From Isohypsibius dastychi (lineage: Eukaryota > Tardigrada > Eutardigrada > Parachela > Isohypsibiidae), in the NCBI GenBank assembly GCA_034696485.1, contig JAQIWT010000008.1, positions 1-64,000 on the forward strand: a stretch of 64,000 nt of DNA, written 5' to 3'. The notes beneath the pieces are model-generated. The model made no database searches. It had not been told where the DNA came from and saw only the letters and a program-made list of their open reading frames with translations. Positions 52,227 through 64,000 of this stretch are shown piece after piece. The stretch's first letter is position 1; every line of letters begins with the position of its first letter. Position numbers and translations under genes: made by a program.

Positions 52227-53230
52227 TTTATCTGCATGTTTTTCTAGCTGACTATATCTCACGCTTTTTCGGTAATGAACACCATGTGTTTTTTTATGGT
52301 GAGTCATGCTGAGTTCTGCATCTAGTCAACAGATTATGTTCCTCCTCATTCTTCGTTTCGTACGAAATAGATGTTTCTCAGCGAGCTATTTCTAGCATGG
52401 AATGAACTTCGGCAAATATTGTCCACCGAAGCCTAACAGCTCTCGAACATTCTTGATAAACTTTACCACTCTCCACATAATCAGTGTTTGGCGTTGCCGG
52501 AAATTTGAGTGACGGCAATGTCTCTTCATTTTGCTTAGCGAAGCGGGGATTTCTCGCCAGCGATAGAGGACAGCGAACCAGGAATTGCGCTTCTACTGTA
52601 CAAGCAGCTCCATGGAGAGCTTGTATTAGAATTCCCTCCCCCCCCCCCCCCCTAGGAATGTCGAGTTGTAAACCGACTGAGTCACCTCACGACAGTTCTT
52701 AGCGATGCTAAGTCTGTTCCGTTTTGTCGCCGTGTGATGGTTCACCCGGCTTAAAGGTAGAGAATCCGAAAAAGGTGAAGGAATGCCGCTGGGTCGCATC
52801 ACAATCCAGTCACCCAATTACAGTACTGGTAGTCCCTGCCATTGTGGCAAATTCCTGTTCGCGGTGAGTTGTCAAACTCTTTCTGCCCTTCGGAACAGCT
52901 CTTCCACAATGCCGTGTCAAGAGCAACACCCCCTGTGCCATGACACATTGCAGTTTCACGGAGGTGAACGTTGGAAGCAACAAGCATGAGTTTCGGCAGA
53001 AGTCCGATCCTCAATGTACAAGTTTTCGGAACTGCACCCAGGATCTGACAGCACGTACGGTAAATAGAAAATTTTGCTCCATTAACAGACTTGTTTTGTA
53101 TTGGGATTCTGTCAGAAAATCATGAACTTGGTCATGAGTGTGAAAACGGGAAAACATTGTACTGAAATCTGCGTCGGCTCCATTGAAGAGACATCAATAA
53201 TTCAGCTGTGTATTGCCACGTGAACATACT
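52227..53230. other. Intergenic, with a poly-C run
   Basis: A 15-base C run lies at 52,638-52,652. The ORFs on either strand have no coding character, and I see no gene. Confidence 0.4.
52638..52652. repeat. Poly-C tract
   Basis: Fifteen C in a row. Similar runs of 12 and 11 occur at 18,834-18,845 and 62,660-62,670. The exact length may be a sequencing estimate. Confidence 0.7.
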
Positions 53231-55430
53231 TCAAGGATCAGTAGACTTTGCAGCGCGTTTTCTCTCAACAAGTCGTTTACATGGCAGAAGCATTCGTTCT
53301 CTCCCCAGTTGTTCAGAATCCTCAATAGTCGCAGGCAATGGCAGCCCTTTCGTCTCCGGTAAAATACATGAAAGGCTTGTCGCAACGATCGCAATAACTG
53401 CCAAGATAATATGAGCCAATCCACCGAATGAGTCTTTATTAACCTTTTGAACGAGGATCAGAAACTGCACTGAGACCAAATCTAAACATTACCTGAGCAA
53501 GCAGGGCGAGCTGTGGTGCAATCATGCCACCTAATCGCGCACAACCCAGACACCAACTCATCCCGTTGTTTCGGATAACGGTTGGGAATAATTCTGCGAC
53601 GAAGGTTGTTAGAAAAGTGTAAGCCCCGATGACTGACACTCTAGCAAGTAGGGCCATCCCTGTGATAGCCCGGCGTTGTAATTCCGTGTGACCAGGAATC
53701 ACACCGGCGATGACTGCGCAAATGGCGGTGAGTGCAAAAAAACCAATCAGCGGTGGGCGGTTCTTGAACCTCACGAATAGACAAAATGGCGTCTGTGAAT
53801 CCGTAGTAAAAAATTGAGACTTACTTGTAGGATAAAGGTATTCCAAGTCCACGTGGAATGAACTCAAACGCGACTCCAATTGCGAAGTTGATGTAGATGT
53901 TTCCAGAAAGAGAGCTGATCATGAATGACAGCCCGAAGAAAATGACCATCATCGATGTACTGAACACTTAATATTTTTAAACACCATTCACATGATTGAA
54001 GATAAAACTAGACTCACCATAGCCAAGCCATAATGATAGAGTATGCTCGAATATAGGGTGTACGAAAACAGTCAATCATGGTGTAGTTTTTTGATTTAAC
54101 CCGGGCTTCTACCATAACTGCCGACATCGTTTTGAGGTCTTTCAGCATGTCATCTTGTAATTTGATCCCGTTGAACTTGGCGACCTTCTTGCAGATAACC
54201 ATTGACTCCTCAGCTTGGCCGTTCGAAAGAAGCCATCTGAGCGATTCTGGGGCAAACCTGTGGAATGAAAGTGGCGAATCGTCACTTGATTTCGGTTTTT
54301 GAGTGTTATTTCTGACCAGATGTATCCAATAGCGTAAGTATTGGCCAGAACAATGGCTACTTGCATGTGATGCCAGTTCTGGAAGAGCCATGCCATCAAT
54401 GCTAAATAAAGCACTGAGATGCAGGCCGGCAACTGTCCCACTGCATTTACGGTGGACCTGCCTTTTGGGGTTGTCCACTCTAATAGCAAAACTAATGAAG
54501 TCGTATGGAGACCCTAGAAATGCTTGTTTGCTGAAGAAACGAGGCAGAAGTTTGGGTATGGAATTGAGAAAAGTTTGCCTGTCGGAGAGCACCGATGAAA
54601 AAGCGCAAGATGCAGAATGAAATGTAGTCACGAGAGAAGATCAAGCCTGTCTGGAGGGCGGTGAAGAGAATGTTACCGTAGAGGCAAACTGGACGTCGGC
54701 CATATTTGTCAGCCACCCAGCCGAAAAATGGACCAATCAGCACTTGACCTATCGTAAAAGGTCAAAATCACAGTTTGCGTATGAAGTAATAGGAATCTGA
54801 TAACCATTAGAATAGAATTACAAACAAAATAGCCCAAAGAATTTTTTATGCATTTTAAATTATTGAAAATTTCAAAAAAATATTTGTTTTGTTTTTAAAA
54901 AAATTGCAGTGCCATGGAAGAATCCAAGTCAAAAAACCGGCTTTTTTTCTGGAACGAAAAAGGTGAAAAACGTTTTCATTTTTTTGAGATCTTGAACTAA
55001 AATTCGAAAGTGTTGATTTTTTCGCACCGAAAAAGTAGATCGTGGTTGAAAACGATGCCAGCCAATATTTGTCGCAAAACAAACCCATCTGAAAAAAATT
55101 CACATTTGATAATCAAGAAATAATGTCATTTTGACGTCCACATACGTCACCAATCATCGACCATTGCGATTCTTTATAAACAACAGTATAGTTATGCATA
55201 TCAACTCCTTGACATCCAGCAACAGTTCGTAGTAGCCGAAAATCGGTAATATTGCTAGCTCCAGAAAATAAAACTCCAAGTGGCTCAAAAGTATAGAAAA
55301 CAGCGGCAAGGTCATTCATCATACATGGAATAATTTGGGAAGATAATAGAAATAACTGGATGACCTGAAATCTTCGGAAATCCCCAAAGATATTCAAGAC
55401 ATCCTCTGGATTTTTCAATGTTAACGACAT
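53231..55430 (-). CDS. SLC22-type organic cation/anion transporter
   Basis: Eight exons on the minus strand: 55430-55146, 55088-55028, 54748-54579, 54513-54317, 54257-54018, 53959-53825, 53769-53493 and 53443-53231. They give 525 residues in one frame, the normal SLC22 length. The major-facilitator signature between TM2 and TM3 reads GWVADKYGRRPV. A large loop with several cysteines and N-glycosylation sites precedes TM2. FAPESLRWLL matches the family P-E-S-x-R-W-L motif, LSGNIYINF matches TM7-8, and LPETKGLPLPATIED is the classic end of TM12. Exon 3 ends at a GC donor (CAG|GCAAAC). Substrate cannot be predicted. The nearest upstream gene is the I-set Ig gene on the other strand. Confidence 0.92.
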
Positions 55431-56966
55431 CTGGAATTTCAGATTACTGAGAAAATGAGTTTTTGCGTGTTTATCTGATTAGTTATGAAAACACTTATAA
55501 GTCGGTGAACTGACATATCTTTTCTGAAGATGATGGATGGGTTTTGCGTTTCTACTTTTGTTGGTGTGGGAATTTATGGCCGTTTTCACAATAACTGTGA
55601 GGACAGCTTGATGGATCGATGTTTATTCTTCGGGCAATTAAGAATCAAACGATTAGTAATACTGGTAATGAACGGCAATATCAAGCGAGAATGACAAGAG
55701 TATAACTCGTGATTCCACGGATAGCTTGTTTGAAACAAAGGCTGCATGACGATGATTATTCACCAATTGCATTTTTCGCCAAAACGAAAACCAATTATCT
55801 AGGATCAAAAATTTCATGATCGTTTTCTTGATATGATATCAAGGGTTTTTCAAGTCAATCAAATTGCAGTTGGTGAGAACAGGTTCAATATCTCAGGAAT
55901 ACAGAATTAAATTCAAACTTGTGTAAAAATTGGAATTTGAATTCTGCCTGTATGGAGATCAAGCATGTCGATTATATCTAAAAACTTCAGTATTTGCTGG
56001 TAATTTTACTCAAAGAAATCCAACATGCCCAAAGGTCTGATCTTCTTCACACTGAAACAAATATCGATCAATACCGTTGTGGGTTCTGCCCAGACTCGGA
56101 TTCAGACAAGAATTGTAACGTTTCGACTAAAATAATTTTTCCCCGGAAAAGAGAAAAAAGTCGTCTACAAAGCACATCTACCGTCATGCAGGGCTAATTA
56201 GCCCAATCAGAATACGGAAAAGGCATCATGTGACTAAACATCACAGTCTGTCATTCGTACAGAGAAGCAAGAATTCCGGAGGAGCACAGCTGGCAACATC
56301 AAGAGTGTTGCCAGATATTTTTTGTCCTATTACTGAGAATCTTCAGTCAACCTGGAAAAGCATCTGCAGTCATGCCTTTATGCGCTGAACTTCTCACGTT
56401 TTCCAAGAAAATCTCTGCGGGCATTCCTGATAAGTTGGCTGTACTGAAAGTTGCGTCCATGACGGCAGAATTTGAATGGAAAATACCCCAGTTTCGACGT
56501 TCAAACGAAGTTAATTATTTCGGTGATCACAGCTTGTGACGAGAGAAGGTATGAACGAATAATTGGGGCCACCCCTGTGTGCATGCAATTCTTGATTCGG
56601 AATGTCAATCGAGTGTCAACTAATTTATCACACCAATATTTTGCTCATTGCTAATTCCTCCACCCCTTCGTGCCCGTGAATCTGTTTATAAAACTGATCT
56701 CGTGCAAATCTGAAAACAAATATATGATTTCCCAAAAACAAGCCGCGTGTTCGACCGAGATTAATTAGAACATCCATCCAAATACCACGCACGTGTTGTC
56801 CGCAAGCGGATGCGGAATTTGAAGCCAGTCTGCTTGATATTTATAACTAACTTCTATACAATGCCACCTCCTCACTTCTTAACGAGTTGTGACGATTTTC
56901 TGCTGATTTCCCATAAAAGCCCGCCGGTTCAAAAGTAATCGCCACTTCACCTCCTGCTCATTAAAG
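55431..56966. other. Intergenic, no gene seen
   Basis: This is 1.5 kb between the divergent SLC22 and receptor 1 genes. Only short ORFs without splice context are present. Confidence 0.4.
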
Positions 56967-58043
56967 ATGTTCCCAAATTCAACATTTCTCAACAACTCTA
57001 CCCAATCTAATACATCATCATGGAGTTCCGGAATGTCCCGTGACTCCATGGGCATTTCTCTTATTTTTGTCGGGATAATCGCAGTTTTTGGAAGTTTGAT
57101 CTGTCTGGAATCACTCTGGAAAGACGACCGCCAGAAAAGGTCGTCGAAAATTCTCTTCGCTAATTTGGCCATTGCGACATTCATCACGGCATGTCTGCTC
57201 TTTGTCAACGGTTACACTGCACTTGTCCGCGACAATGTTTACACTCAATCAAATCACGACGGTGTATGCCAGTTTACGGGCTTCATGTTTTTAGTCAGTT
57301 TAGGCGCCTCAAAATGGTCTCACGTTTCCATCGCGATTCACCGCTTCATCTGCGTTGTTCTCCATACAAAAATCCCGCGGCAAAGAAGACGTGTTATTCT
57401 AGCAGTTTTGATGACACTGCCTTGGCTCGCACAGATCGTGCTCTTTATCTATCCATTCACGGGAGGGAAGACTCGGTTTGGGTATAACAATATCTCAAAT
57501 CGTTGCAACCCAGTGGATTTAACGCGAGAATTCAGTCAAGCGATTCGAATCGCTTATCCCATAATTGAGCTGACTATTGTACTGAGCTGTTACGTCGCTG
57601 TTTGGTCGAAGGTCATTGTTTCTGGGCGGCGTCTACAGCGGAAAGTGCAGATTAAAATAACTCCCCCCACGACCGACCAAACGCGATCGAATAACAGGAA
57701 CCTGGAAAAGTCATCGAAAGTGGAGAAGCGAGTGACAAGATACGCTTTTGGGGCGACCGGGTTTCTGTTTCTGTGTGAACTTTCACTAATCATTCCTGGG
57801 ATTGTATCGAGGAATGGAGGGGAGACACAAATGTCAGTGGGACAGACACTGAACCTAGTCCACTATATCGGTATGAGAGAATCAACTGGGGTCATGTTGC
57901 AAATGCTTGAATTGTGTTGTTTTGCAGGTGTAGCGGTATGCCCCTGGTTTATTGCCGGGGTCAACGGACATTTGCGTAGAGTGCTGGCTAGATTCGCAAC
58001 ATGTGAGCGAAAAGTTTCCACGCAAAGCGCCACCACATCTTGA
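56967..58043 (+). CDS. Rhodopsin-like 7TM receptor 1
   Basis: Exons 56967-57870 and 57928-58043 give 339 residues. The N-terminus has NST and NNST glycosylation sites. Seven hydrophobic helices follow: TM1 near FVGIIAVFGSLICL, TM2 with SSKILFANLAIATF, TM3 ending AIHRFICVVLHTK (a DRY-like place held by HRF), TM6 in YAFGATGFLFLCELSLI and TM7 with CPWFIAGVN in place of NPxxY. A Cys in VCQFTGF before TM3 could form the usual disulphide with the Cys of NRCNP in loop 2. The 57 bp intron is a multiple of three with no stop, so its retention would add 19 residues before TM7. The ligand is unknown. Its paralogue lies at 60.8 kb. Confidence 0.88.
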   Translation: MFPNSTFLNNSTQSNTSSWSSGMSRDSMGISLIFVGIIAVFGSLICLESLWKDDRQKRSSKILFANLAIATFITACLLFVNGYTALVRDNVYTQSNHDGVCQFTGFMFLVSLGASKWSHVSIAIHRFICVVLHTKIPRQRRRVILAVLMTLPWLAQIVLFIYPFTGGKTRFGYNNISNRCNPVDLTREFSQAIRIAYPIIELTIVLSCYVAVWSKVIVSGRRLQRKVQIKITPPTTDQTRSNNRNLEKSSKVEKRVTRYAFGATGFLFLCELSLIIPGIVSRNGGETQMSVGQTLNLVHYIGMRESTGVMLQMLELCCFAGVAVCPWFIAGVNGHLRRVLARFATCERKVSTQSATTS

Positions 58044-58202
58044 AATGACGTTGTTTATTGGTTGGTCTACTTTGTCACCGTTGATTAAAAATTACCCTCG
58101 TGCTTCTGGATATGATAGTCAGACAAAACTCAATGTCGAACGACATGTCGATTCTCTAGTTCACTGAATAAAAACAACATCGCCGCGAAGAAAGTAAAAA
58201 AG

Positions 58203-58212
58203 ACAAAAAAAC
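58203..58212 (-). terminator. Polymerase III terminator of tRNA-Sec
   Basis: Reading the minus strand, GTTTTTTTG follows the acceptor stem directly. Confidence 0.75.
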
Positions 58213-58312
58213 GCTCGGAAGGCGGAATCGAACCGCTTCGGCGCTAGCCGACCACAGGTTGCTCCTTTCAGCTTTGAAGCCTGTACACCGTACCAACGGA
58301 GTTCATCCGAGC
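58213..58312 (-). tRNA. tRNA-Sec: tRNA-Sec (anticodon TCA) with a 14 nt intron
   Basis: On the minus strand the sequence starts GCTCGGATG and ends CCTTCCGAGC, giving the long acceptor stem of selenocysteine tRNAs, including the same T-T mismatch as the human gene. The anticodon arm is CAGG-CTTCAAA-CCTG, with anticodon TCA. The long variable arm is TCGGC-TAGC-GCCGA. The T arm is GCGG-TTCGATT-CCGC. The arm is interrupted after base 37 by 14 bases (58,260-58,273), the standard nuclear tRNA intron position. TTCA of the anticodon loop can pair with TGAA of the intron. A run of seven T follows the gene, as in polymerase III terminators. The mature length is about 86 nt. Confidence 0.9.
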
Positions 58313-60818
58313 GATTGCAGGGCCATCGTTATGCGTGTGGGAATGATAAACGGTGGACAAACGGTCTGAGCCAGGAAAGCCACACATTTCACACCAGATG
58401 ACAATACGTGAACCTTTATTCGATTTGGAATGGTTTTGGTGTCCATCATGGCACGCAGCTGTCTTTTGATTAAGTTCAATTTCTTTGATATTCTTGCGCG
58501 TGATGGCTCGTGATGATTGTTGCGCCATAAAGAGATTGTGTGGCTAAATCACGAACTCTTACGAGCCAACGTTGTCATGTACCAAGAAAATCAGTTTCAT
58601 CGAAGAAGAAAAAATACGAGAAATGTCGTGCTGTGTGATCCAAGAGAACTGCTTGTTCGAGAATTTAGATATCAGGAAATGTAACCTAACTGACGAGAAG
58701 ATGAGACGAGGGATTGTATGAAGGGTGAATTGTAATAAGAAGTCTAGAAAAGCTCGTGCAGCGAGTTGTGCCGAAAAGCGAAGATGAAGATTAGGTTTGT
58801 GATCGCTGAATGCCAAGCTATTTGGGGTTATCCTGTTATAAGAAGCACAAGCGCAAGCAATTGTCAAAGCTACCAGGGTGTTCGAGATCTAATACGGCAT
58901 TTGCTGACATCGTTACATTATATTACATCCAGCCACATCCAACTCATCTGCTTGCTGTATTGTTCCTTTACGGAGTCTAATTTATCTCGACCATATCCAC
59001 CGCTACTTTTGGTTCCAACAATCAAAATTACCAACCTTCCACCTAACGAGTTTTTGTATTCACAAGTTCTTGAAACACTTCTTTCGAATTAGGTAATCGA
59101 TAATTTTAAGCCTGACTTTGGTCAATCCTGTGCACAAAATTATGGTGACAAATAATGCAAAGAAGATAAGTCATACAAGGAGGAGATGCCAAGTTGTCGG
59201 GACAGGTCAAGCTCTCGATTTATATCTATAGAAACATTCAGGGAGAAATTTATATCTCGTAGTGCGGTATGACAGAAAAGTCTTGGGCTCCTGGGAAGCA
59301 AAGGTTTATCTAACCAAGAAAAACTCCAATCACAAAGACAATCACCGATTCATTCTGCATTACCCAATCTTTAACGAGCTTTTGATTGGAAATTCTAACG
59401 GCTTCACTGTGAATATTGCGACCAGTTTCAAGACTAATTTTCCCGCGGCAAATTCATCGAAGGACGTTGATTACGGTAGATTAAAGATTGACTGATGTAG
59501 TGATACATAGCCGAGAAATCCATCGCGTTATGCGAGTTGGGTGCGCCAAATTGAAAAAACGTTGTTATCGGAAATTATTACAAACTCATTAAAAACGGCT
59601 CATATTTGTCATTTCCTGGAAATAGAACTTGCAAAAAGGAATCTTTCACACGGAAAGATTCGATTTTCCTGAGATGTTCTCATGGATTTTATACAACTTA
59701 CGTAATTTGCGGAAGAAATGGTATTTGAATTTCTGCAAATTACGTTCACTGGATTGCTTCTCAAGCGATGTATTCCCACCGTTTTACCGTTTCTTGTTTT
59801 TTTTGTTGGAGTTCCAAACCGTATCTTGAACTCCATAAATGTTACGTTCCGAAAATTTGCTTTGGTAGCTGAGTGTGAACAAAATTACTCGCCGGGAATG
59901 TGAAGCTTCGTAGGACAATCGAGATCGGTTCCTCTAGATGTTCCGAGATCGGTTCCTCCCTGACAACACAGCTGTGTTGTTATTATCCCTTGTTTTCCCC
60001 TAGAAACGGGTTGTATCAAGCTGGGGTATACATGTGTATGTTGACCTCTTCCGTGCTCGATTGCGATCCAGACAAAAACCGAGAGCAAAAGCTTCATCAT
60101 AAAAACCGATTTCGGGAATGTTTAGATCACACCAGTTCTGCTAGCAGAAGTCACTGCGCAAATATATGCAGCGCAAGTCGTGCGCAGCAAAGACCATGTA
60201 AATCACTCATGAAATAGTTTGTATTGTATACCTAGAACGTCAAGCCAACCATGAGATGGCGAAAATGAGGTCATCCTAACGAAACATGAAACAGATGCTG
60301 GCTCCGAAATAGCTTTACGTCATTTCAGGAGGCTCAAGTTTCCCCAAAGACGTGTATACAGTGATTGACCGTTGAAACAAACTGTCGAACATACGTAACT
60401 CCTGTGATGGGTACCAGTGTTAACAAAGGGACCCTCAGTTCAGTATCTGCCAAAGCCAGTTCGGACTTGCTGACCAGCCGAGGATCAGCATACAACCAGA
60501 TTTTCAGGTTTCCGGCTAATTCGACATCAATTTGTGAGCTGCTGATCACAAGTGATCTTGTTTATAATCCGCTTAAACTCACCTAAAAACAAGACGTTCC
60601 GAGTTTAAGATGACGTGCAAGTGAAGTTAATTAAACTCTTCCACTGCTCTGCACATCACAAGGGGAAGAGACTCCTATACAATGACGTTGAAGACTGACT
60701 GCTCGCATTGCATGGCATCAAGTTTCTCGAACAAAGATTGGTTCACCCATAAATAATCCATGCATGCTTATAAAAGGCGCTGTCTTAAGCTTCTCCACCA
60801 CTTCATAACGTAATTAAA
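58313..60818. other. Intergenic region between tRNA-Sec and receptor 2
   Basis: About 2.5 kb. A short direct repeat (GAGATCGGTTCCTC, twice at about 59,921 and 59,946) is present. An ORF at 59,262-59,495 has no homology that I can see and no splice support. The end contains the receptor 2 promoter. Confidence 0.4.
60769..60775 (+). promoter_or_regulatory. TATA box of receptor 2
   Basis: TATAAAA followed by GG lies 44-50 bp before the ATG, which allows a short leader starting near 60,800. Receptor 1 has a weaker TATTTATAA-type sequence in the matching area (about 56,838). Confidence 0.6.
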
Positions 60819-61875
60819 ATGTCCAACAGCTCAGCCTTGCTCAACGCTTCCTCGTGGAGTTCAGGGATGTCCAGAGAATCCGTAGCTGGGTCAACCATAG
60901 TTGTTGCTGTCATAGCAATCCTGGGTAGCCTGATCTGCCTGGAGTCGCTCTGGAAAGATGGCCGACAGGAAAGGTCATCGAAAATACTCTTCGCTAATCT
61001 CGCATTCGCAACACTTTGCACCGCTTGCTTATTCTTGGTCAACGCTTACACGGGTTTGAACATCGACAGTGTCTACTCTCGTCCCGCTTATGACGGACTC
61101 TGCCAGTTCACCGGCTTCTTTTTTATGGTCAGCTTATCTGCTTCAAAGTGGTGTCATGTTTCAATAGCCATCCACCGCTTCATCTGCATCGTACTTTATA
61201 AGAAATATTTATTCATCAATCAACGCTTACTTCTACCTCTTTTACTCGCTTTACCGTGGGCATCGCAAATGCTGGTTTACATCTACCCATTCCTGGGGAA
61301 GAATACACGATACGGATACAACAATGGTTCGATGAGGTGCAATCCCATTAATTCACCACCAGCATTCACTCAGTCTATTCGAATTGCCATCCCGATCATC
61401 GAGCTGGTCATCGTAAGCAGCTGCTACGTTGCTGTATGGTCCACCGTCATTGTTTCTGGACAACGCCTTGCTCGCACAGCGCGGATCCACGCCATTACTC
61501 CCATGTCCGACCAGACACGATCTATCAAGGCAAAAGCTGAAAGGTCATCGATAGTCGAGAAGCGAGTTACGAGATATGCATTTGGAGCGACGGCGTTTCT
61601 GTTTGTGTGCGAGCTATCGATGATCATTCCGGGAACAGTGATGAAAACTGGTGGGGAAACGCACACCTCTGTTGGACAAACATTGAATCTGATTCACTAC
61701 ATCGGTTAGTAAACAATGGGGTTCGTGATGCCCTTGGTGACGCATGTTTTGATGATTCACAGGAGTGGCATTGTGCCCATGGTTTATTGCCGGAGTTAAC
61801 GGGCGCTTGCGGCAGGTTTTGACGAAGCTGGCGAAATGTGAGAAAGGAATCTTCTCCCAGAGTTCAGTGTCTTGA
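60819..61875 (+). CDS. Rhodopsin-like 7TM receptor 2
   Basis: Exons 60819-61704 and 61763-61875 give 332 residues. It is closely related to receptor 1, with the same N-glycosylated start, SLICLESLWKDG after TM1, AIHRFICIVLYKK at TM3, TRYAFGATAFLF at TM6 and CPWFIAGVNGRL at TM7. The single intron is in the same place and phase. Here it is 58 bp, begins GTTAGT and cannot be read through, unlike in receptor 1. The two genes arose by duplication around the tRNA-Sec gene or across it. The family within class A is not recognised. Confidence 0.88.
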
Positions 61876-64000
61876 CAGGGATGGCGACTTCGACTTTTCT
61901 TAACCCGGACTTTGACTGAAAACGCATCGCAGGCGGCTAGATCATGTATTTATTCACCAATTTTTTACAGCAAATGCCTATCTTTAGCTTGTGGCACGTC
62001 TGATTAGTAGTAGCACGTTTTTTCTATTCGAGCTCTCTCGTTAATGTTCGTTGATTCTGATTATCAAGTATCATTGCAGTTCTATGAGAATGAAAAGCGC
62101 CAGTGTATGTAAAAGACACGTGATTTTCTTTCTTGAATAATGCAATTTATCCATTTCCACCAGTCCATTTAGATCTAAATACACAAGCTCGAAGCCAAAA
62201 GTAAGGTTTAATTGACAAACATCTGGTGAATGATGGCATGATGACCTGCGCTGTTGCAAGATTTTGGGGCCGCAGTTGTGAGTATCAGATGACAGTGGCG
62301 CGATTCAGTGCAACTGCTACGAAATAGAAACGGCGGCGCTCGGTACATAACTGACTTTTTCGTAACATTTTCTGATATTATGATATTGCGATGAAGATGT
62401 CGATGAGATCCGGAGCACTAGCTCTGGAACCTTTTCGACAGCTTTAAGATTCCAGCCAAATGCAAGACGTCAAAGGTCAGTTTTTGTAGCCTTCTGACAA
62501 GATGACTGACAAAATTGCTCGTGGACTACTATTCCCCGTCGAGTCGATACCGTCGAAATGGTTATTTCAGTTCTGCTTTCTACGTTGAGGCTGAGCACTT
62601 CACAACAAGGGGATCCTGTCCGCTTGAGGAGGCCCAAACCGTATTTATTGCTGCGCCCTCCCCCCCCCCCTCGCGATCCAGTCCCGACTGTCTGTATTCG
62701 ATAAACTTGGAGAGCGATCTCGCAGAAAGACCGCAGTTCGAGATTCAGTTCAATCTCAAAACATAATTCCGATGGATTCATATGGACTGGCAACAGTTAA
62801 CGGCTCATTCATTTTTCACAGAATGATATATCCGGATAAGAAATTGTGGCTGTTTTCTGTTTTTGTTTTATGCAATACAGTTCTGTTACATAGCCATCAA
62901 TTTCTCAAACTCATGATAAATTTTCTCGAATTTTTGAATCACTTTTCTGGAATTTTGAAGGCCAAGAAGCTTCCCTGGGGACATGAGTAGCACAAGCAAG
63001 TTAACCAGCGGGTTGCAAGAGAAATTGTCGTTGATCTCCCTTATTTTGTCGCAACGTTTTGAAGACGTTTCAACCCGTGCTGATGAAACAACTGGATGAA
63101 GGGATGGCTGTAGGGAAATCGGATCTAAGAAAATGTCCAGATTAGGTTAGACAAAACCTCATCCGCTGAACATTATACAGAAAAACAAGAACATGCAGCA
63201 TCCATTACAAATCAACTAGACCTTCTGCTCGAAATGTGCCTTCTTAAACAGCAAGTACGTAGTCTATTTTCGGCATTTCCGATTGTCAAAGCGATTGTCG
63301 CTGACCCGAAATACACCAATATATCATAGTGAGAGGATAATCCGTCAGCTGTTCTACCAGCTTAGGTGTGCAAAGTGTGCTGATCGTCATAACGTCACAA
63401 CAATTCGTCAAACATCTGGCAGAATGTACTTATTTGCCTGGCCGCATTTTCCAAACGATTGACGTCGACTCAAAATATCCAAAAAGACAATGACGGGAAG
63501 ATAATCTCTCAATTATTGTATCAGTTTCAAAAGAAAGAACATGAACGACATAACGTCGTAATTGTATACTCCACAAAATGTGTGATCGCAAACATGTTAT
63601 CACATGATTCTTTGGACTTCTTCCTTGGACGTTTTTACGTGAGGTTTGGTTTGGTCCACGTCAATAGTTACTCTAACTCTGGATATATTTCGTTAATGTG
63701 GCGCCCCCTGGCTTCCATGTTGAAGTATCCAGTTCAACACGTTTTTTTAAAATCTTCAGCTATGCAAGCCATAACGCTGCAGTCATAAGTTTAATTCAAG
63801 TACCTTTCAATTGTCGTAATCAGGTGCATCTAGAAAAATTAACGGCAAAACACTCGTTGTAACTTTTGAGATTTTAGATACCTCTCTTGGTGACCGGCGG
63901 ATCAAACTAGAACGAAAGCGAGAATTTAGACATAACACAAGTTCGAAACAGTGCAGCGCAGATAGAAGCCGGATTATCTGCAGTACAACATGTTTTTATT
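61876..64000. other. No gene seen
   Basis: This is 2.1 kb after receptor 2 with no supported exon on either strand. A poly-C run of 11 lies at 62,660-62,670. The ORFs at 62,515, 62,772 and 63,459 have the composition of non-coding DNA. A gene that starts outside the window could still overlap this end. Confidence 0.4.

Noticed and set aside
52638-52652. Poly-C tracts as telomere-like or transposon ends
   Set aside because: They are plain homopolymers with no repeat unit, inverted partner or target duplication.
59262-59495. 77-codon ORF between tRNA-Sec and receptor 2
   Set aside because: There is no signal, domain, splice context or paralogue, and its length is expected by chance.
1-64000. 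CRISPR arrays, bacterial operons or ribosomal RNA
   Set aside because: No regular repeat-spacer pattern or rRNA core sequence was seen, and the window is intron-rich eukaryotic DNA.

Overview
This is a window of nuclear DNA from a small, compact-genome animal. Genes have many short GT-AG introns (often 50-100 bp), an 898-residue STRIP orthologue aligns along its full length with animal STRIP1/2, and an SLC22 transporter, an I-set immunoglobulin gene, two 7TM receptors and a selenocysteine tRNA are present. The phylum cannot be fixed from the sequence. An ecdysozoan such as a tardigrade is only a guess.

Layout. 0.3-1.3 kb: the 3' exons of an unrecognised gene. 1.85-6.1 kb: STRIP, 15 coding exons. 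7-19.9 kb and 40.5-50.7 kb: a tandem cluster of type I membrane receptors. The cluster has one small single-Ig gene (A), four paralogues (B, C, D, E) and two dead copies of A (A', A''). B-E share one plan: signal peptide exon, Ig-like exon, a cysteine-rich exon with eight conserved cysteines that I do not recognise, a short Ser/Thr stalk exon, then a membrane and tail exon. B and E have long tails with YxxPhi tyrosine motifs; C and D have short tails. A block of about 6.9 kb (C to A') is repeated as D to A''.

The cluster is interrupted at 19,940-40,500 by a 20,561 bp Polinton/Maverick (adintovirus-like) element. It has 46 bp perfect terminal inverted repeats, 5'-AG...CT-3' ends and a GGTCA target duplication, and it sits inside an intron of dead copy A'. 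Uninterrupted copy A'' shows the empty site. The element encodes protein-primed DNA polymerase B (12 or 13 exons, one in-frame TGA), packaging ATPase, adenain-like protease, double-jelly-roll major capsid protein, penton-like minor capsid protein, a basic core protein and an RVE integrase. Its left arm carries genes that are not standard for Polintons: an F-box protein and a leucine-rich-repeat transmembrane protein, both probably captured from a host, plus several unrecognised genes.

51.8-64 kb: a 105-residue I-set Ig protein, an SLC22-type transporter (8 exons, minus strand), two rhodopsin-like 7TM paralogues sharing a phase-1 intron near TM7, and between them a tRNA-Sec gene with a 14 nt intron. 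The last 2 kb hold nothing I can support.

Together, the receptor cluster looks like a fast-evolving surface-receptor family: tandem duplication, gene fusion, an inverted duplication through one tail, dead copies, and conserved options for GPI-anchored, secreted and transmembrane isoforms. A virus-like element has landed in the middle of it.
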